A program made the position numbers and the translations under genes. 17,744 nucleotides of DNA from JABFRJ01 sp031409695. GTDB taxonomy: Bacteria; Pseudomonadota; Alphaproteobacteria; Rhizobiales; Hyphomicrobiaceae. A model generated the notes under the pieces. That model ran no database searches. It was not told where the DNA came from and worked only from the letters and a program-made list of their open reading frames with translations. The DNA is taken from positions 1 through 17,744 of the forward strand of contig JANNXS010000377.1 in NCBI GenBank assembly GCA_031409695.1, in the 5' to 3' direction. This document shows, in pieces, positions 14,736 through 17,744 of this stretch (position 1 is the stretch's first letter; every line of letters starts with the position of its first letter).

Positions 14736-16426
14736 TATGCCCCGCCCTTCGACCAAAGCCGCGCGGCTTTGTCGGCTGTGTAATATCCGCGTGCCACATC
14801 CCGCGCGATCAACGCACCCGTGCGCCGCGCCGGATCACCATACCCACCGCCACCCGGCGTTTTTACCGCCACGCGATCGCCAGTTGCCAGTTCGATGCCT
14901 TGATCTTTGGACAGATGCTTTGGTCGATATGTCTCGCCGTTACGTGTCACGATGACCTCGTTCACCGCACCCGCTGCACCGCCGACCACGCCTGGTGGAC
15001 CAAAGCGGCCGTGATCCATGACAAACGACAGTCGTGCATCGCCGCGCAGGATCTCGATCTCGTAGTCGACGCCAAAGCCGCCGCGCTGTTCGCCTGCGCC
15101 GCCTGAGCCCTCGTGCAACGCGAAGCGTCGGAACAGGACCGGGAACTTTTGCTCCATGACTTCGATCGGTGCGGTCTTGGAGATGCCAATGGTCGAACAC
15201 CCGTTAGCGAGGCCGTCATGGTCGACGTTGCCACCGTAGCCGCCGCCGGTGATCTGATACATGACGTAGCCCTGGCCGGTCGCGGGATCGTTGCCGCCGA
15301 GGCAGAGATTGCCCGACGTGCCGGCAGGTGCTGCCGTCACTTTGTGCGGAATGGCATGCGCGAGGGCGAGGAAAACGGCTTCGGCGATGCGCTGTGAGAC
15401 TTCCGCCGCGCAGCCAGAGACGGGCCGCGGATATTGCGCATCGAGGAATGTACCCACGATGCCCGTAATGCTGAGAGGTGCGAATGCGCCAGCATTCAGG
15501 GGGGTGTCGGGGAAAACGTGGCGCACGGCGAGATAGACGGCTGAGATCGTCGTGGCGCTGACGGAATTCATCGGCCCGCGGCACGGCGGCGATGAGCCCG
15601 CGAAGTCGAAAGAAAGCGTGTCACCGCGCTTGGTGATCTCCAAGGCGATGCGCAGCGGCGCGTCAACGATGCCATCGGAATCGACAAAGGCCTCGCTGCG
15701 ATAAACGCCGTCGGGGATGGCTGCGATGTGCGCGCGCATGAGGCTTGCTGCGCGCGTTTCGAGTTCGGCGATGGCGGCCCGCATGACAGGCAACGTGTGG
15801 CGGTCGATCAACTCGATCAGCTGACGTTCACCAACTTTCAGCGCCGCGGCCTGCGCCTTGATATCGCCGATGCGCTGGCTGGCGACGCGGATGTTCGACA
15901 TGATGATGGCGTAAATCTCAGGGTCGATGACGCCGCGCTTGAACAATTTTACAGGTGGCAAACGTAAGCCCTCTTGCTCCACCTCTGTCGCGTGAGCCGA
16001 AAAACCGCCTGGCACCATGCCGCCGACATCAGGCCAGTGGCCGGTATTCTGGAGCCAGCATACCTGTTCGCCATGGTAGTAAAAAGGCAACGCAAACCGC
16101 ACGTCCATCAGGTGCGTGCCGCCGAGGTAGGGATCGTTGACGATGTAGATGTCGCCTGGCTCCGGCTTGCCGGCGCGGCCCTCTTTGATCAGACGAATGA
16201 GATGCGCGGTTGAGGCCTGCATGGTGCCAACGAACACGGGCAGGCCAAGCTCGCCCTGCGAGATCAACCGGCCGTCGTCGAGCGCGTAGATCCCGTCGGC
16301 GCGATCATCAGCTTCCGCGATCACGGGCGAGAACGCCGCGCGCGAAAAGGTGATGTCCATCTCGTTGCAGACCTGGCGCAGGCCTGCTTCGATAACGGCG
16401 AGTGTCAGGGGATCAATGGCCGGCAT
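14735..16426 (-). CDS. hyuB: Hydantoinase B / 5-oxoprolinase family subunit
   Basis: The 563-residue product belongs to the HyuB family, the subunit that with ATP-binding HyuA opens cyclic amides such as N-methylhydantoin or 5-oxoproline, or acts in acetone-carboxylase-type enzymes. Recognisable segments are the DPLTLAVIEAGLRQV start, FSPVIAEADDRADGIY (about 32-47), GDIYIVNDPYLGGTH (91-105), the GTSGNLCLGG and GGGYGGNVDHDG region, and the C-terminal VKTPGGGGYGDPARR. The ATG at 16426 gives the normal family start; an in-frame TTG at 16480 would add 18 residues of no clear function. It is the first gene of its operon. The usual HyuA partner is absent: the next gene upstream faces away and encodes beta-oxidation functions. 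It may therefore rely on a HyuA encoded elsewhere, or have another role with the Mo-hydroxylase. Confidence 0.92.
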   Translation of the reverse strand: MPAIDPLTLAVIEAGLRQVCNEMDITFSRAAFSPVIAEADDRADGIYALDDGRLISQGELGLPVFVGTMQASTAHLIRLIKEGRAGKPEPGDIYIVNDPYLGGTHLMDVRFALPFYYHGEQVCWLQNTGHWPDVGGMVPGGFSAHATEVEQEGLRLPPVKLFKRGVIDPEIYAIIMSNIRVASQRIGDIKAQAAALKVGERQLIELIDRHTLPVMRAAIAELETRAASLMRAHIAAIPDGVYRSEAFVDSDGIVDAPLRIALEITKRGDTLSFDFAGSSPPCRGPMNSVSATTISAVYLAVRHVFPDTPLNAGAFAPLSITGIVGTFLDAQYPRPVSGCAAEVSQRIAEAVFLALAHAIPHKVTAAPAGTSGNLCLGGNDPATGQGYVMYQITGGGYGGNVDHDGLANGCSTIGISKTAPIEVMEQKFPVLFRRFALHEGSGGAGEQRGGFGVDYEIEILRGDARLSFVMDHGRFGPPGVVGGAAGAVNEVIVTRNGETYRPKHLSKDQGIELATGDRVAVKTPGGGGYGDPARRTGALIARDVARGYYTADKAARLWSKGGA

Positions 16427-16569
16427 GGATGGTTCCAGATCAGTCCGGCCCTTGTCGACGCCCTTCGGTATGAACGTCAAGCCGCATCGATCACATCTTG
16501 CGTGGGCACTTGTTGGGTGTACCGCATGTTGAATGAGCCTCTCGGCCGCCGTCTGGGCGTGTTCCCTAT

Positions 16570-16583
16570 TGACGTTCGCGTCA
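16570..16583. promoter_or_regulatory. Candidate operator dyad in the hyuB-fad divergent region
   Basis: TGACG-TTCG-CGTCA is a perfect 5-bp inverted repeat with a 4-bp centre, lying 62 bp before the fad ATG and 144 bp before the hyuB ATG in the 218-bp intergenic gap. Its symmetry and position suit a dimeric regulator such as GntR or TetR types, but no regulator gene is in the window. Assignment is inference. Confidence 0.35.
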
Positions 16584-16644
16584 TGACATGGACACTTTGC
16601 CCGAGGTTGCCGTTCCCGCTGTGTGCCCAGAGCTTAGATCCGCC

Positions 16645-17744
16645 ATGACCAACATTTACGTGTCCAAAGACACTGACGGCATCGTCACGTTGACCTGGGA
16701 TATGCCCGGCCGCTCGATGAATGTCCTCTCAGCAGACAGCATCGCTGAATATGAAAAGGCGGTAACTGACGCGATTGCGGACGCGAGCGTCACTGGTGTG
16801 GTGGTGACGTCAGCCAAACCCGCGTTCATTGCCGGCGCCGATCTCTCCATGATGGAGACTGATACGGCGAGCGCAGGCACCGTAACAAAGGAGCAGGCTT
16901 TGAAGCGCTCCTATGACGCCATGATGCGCTTGAACCTCATGATGCGCAAAATCGAGACAGGCAAAAAGCCCTTCGTTGCCGCCATCAACGGCACAGCCTT
17001 GGGCGGCGGGCTGGAAGTCTGTCTTTCGTGCCATCATCGTGTCGTTGCCGATGACCCGACGATCCAGTTGGGTTGCCCTGAGGCCAAAGTCGGCCTTATT
17101 CCTGGGGCTGGCGGCACACAGCGCATGCCACGCCTGATGGGGATCGCTGTTGCTTTACCCTTATTGATTGAGGGGAAAACGCTTGATCCGCAAAAGGCGC
17201 AAAAAGCTGGGCTCGTGCACAAGGTCGTCCCGCGTGAAGAGCTGATGGCGGCGGCGAAGGCTTACATCAAGGGGGGCGGTAGCGCCGTGCAGCCCTGGGA
17301 TACCAAGGAATTCAAGATCCCCGGTGGCGGCGTCCAGGGGCCGGTTGCCAAGCAGGTGTTTGGCGCTGGCAACGCGATGTTGGCGGCCAAAACGTATCGT
17401 AATTATCCAGCCCCGCTCGCCATAATGTCTGCTGTGTATGAAGGCATGGCCGTGCCCATTGACGCGGCGCTCCGCATTGAAGCCCGCTACATGGCCAAGG
17501 TGATGGCGGACCCGGCATCGAGGAATATGATTCGTACGCTGTTCATCAACATGCAGAAGGCCAACAAAGGCGCAGCGCGCCCAAAGGGCGAGCCGGCCAC
17601 GACAATCGAAACCGTGGGCATTCTCGGCGCCGGCATGATGGGGGCGGGCATCGCCTACGTGTCGGCCGCCGCTGGCCTGAATGTCGTCTTGATCGACCAG
17701 AGCCAAGACTCAGCGGATAAGGGCAAGGCCTACACGGCGAAGCT
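16645..17744 (+). CDS. fadJ: 3-hydroxyacyl-CoA dehydrogenase / enoyl-CoA hydratase (FadJ/FadB-like), truncated by window end
   Basis: The first 366 codons of a multifunctional beta-oxidation enzyme are present and open to the last base, with no stop. The N-terminal crotonase domain hydrates enoyl-CoA: AFIAGADLSMM (about 60-70), the oxyanion-hole GTALGGGLE (116-124) with Glu124, and PEAKVGLIPGAGGTQRMPRL with Glu146. These are the two expected catalytic glutamates. The 3-hydroxyacyl-CoA dehydrogenase Rossmann fold begins at about 324 with GILGAGMMGAGIAY. Such proteins are usually around 700-740 residues, so roughly half is missing. The ATG at 16645 matches the family start; an in-frame ATG at 16588 would add 19 residues, and neither has a strong ribosome binding site. 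It is divergent from the hyuB operon. The symbol is a family-level choice between FadJ and FadB. Confidence 0.93.
   Translation, partial: MTNIYVSKDTDGIVTLTWDMPGRSMNVLSADSIAEYEKAVTDAIADASVTGVVVTSAKPAFIAGADLSMMETDTASAGTVTKEQALKRSYDAMMRLNLMMRKIETGKKPFVAAINGTALGGGLEVCLSCHHRVVADDPTIQLGCPEAKVGLIPGAGGTQRMPRLMGIAVALPLLIEGKTLDPQKAQKAGLVHKVVPREELMAAAKAYIKGGGSAVQPWDTKEFKIPGGGVQGPVAKQVFGAGNAMLAAKTYRNYPAPLAIMSAVYEGMAVPIDAALRIEARYMAKVMADPASRNMIRTLFINMQKANKGAARPKGEPATTIETVGILGAGMMGAGIAYVSAAAGLNVVLIDQSQDSADKGKAYTAK

Overview
The window looks like chromosomal DNA of a GC-rich proteobacterium, most probably an alphaproteobacterium of the Hyphomicrobiales/Rhodospirillales kind. The grounds are the roughly 1,570-residue NAD-dependent glutamate dehydrogenase, a TRAP dicarboxylate-type transporter, a fused FadJ-type beta-oxidation enzyme and a xanthine-dehydrogenase-family operon. 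The assignment to class is inference from gene content; no rRNA, tRNA, CRISPR array, integrase or transposase was seen.

Layout. Bases 1-97 are a perfect 21-bp tandem array that begins at the first base of the window. A TRAP transporter lies on the minus strand from 4571 to 179: dctQ and dctM are adjacent and nearly overlapping, and dctP lies 1.5 kb further on. A plus-strand gene for a secreted Cys-rich CHAP-domain protein (1523-2533) sits between dctM and dctP. Upstream of dctQ, on the same strand, is the large NAD-glutamate dehydrogenase gene (9474-4762). Divergent from it is a small AhpD/carboxymuconolactone-decarboxylase-type peroxidase-like gene (9657-10238).

A minus-strand operon runs from 16426 to about 10290. 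It encodes a HyuB-type hydantoinase/oxoprolinase B subunit, a FAD-binding subunit of a molybdenum hydroxylase, a fused [2Fe-2S]-molybdopterin catalytic subunit, and an oligopeptide-type ABC ATPase. The first three genes overlap by 1 and 4 nt, so they are almost certainly co-transcribed and translationally coupled. Divergent from the operon, and cut by the window end, is an enoyl-CoA hydratase/3-hydroxyacyl-CoA dehydrogenase gene (16645 onward).

How the genes may work together. The Mo-hydroxylase plus HyuB operon is the most interesting part. Mo-hydroxylases typically put a carbonyl-equivalent oxygen on a carbon next to a ring nitrogen, and HyuA/HyuB enzymes open cyclic amides (hydantoins, 5-oxoproline). 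An oxidise-then-open route for an unknown N-heterocycle is therefore plausible. The ATP-binding HyuA partner is not in the window, and the usual purine-binding glutamate of xanthine dehydrogenase appears to be replaced by leucine. The TRAP/glutamate dehydrogenase half suggests uptake and oxidation of organic acids or amino acids, but no substrate can be read from the sequence.
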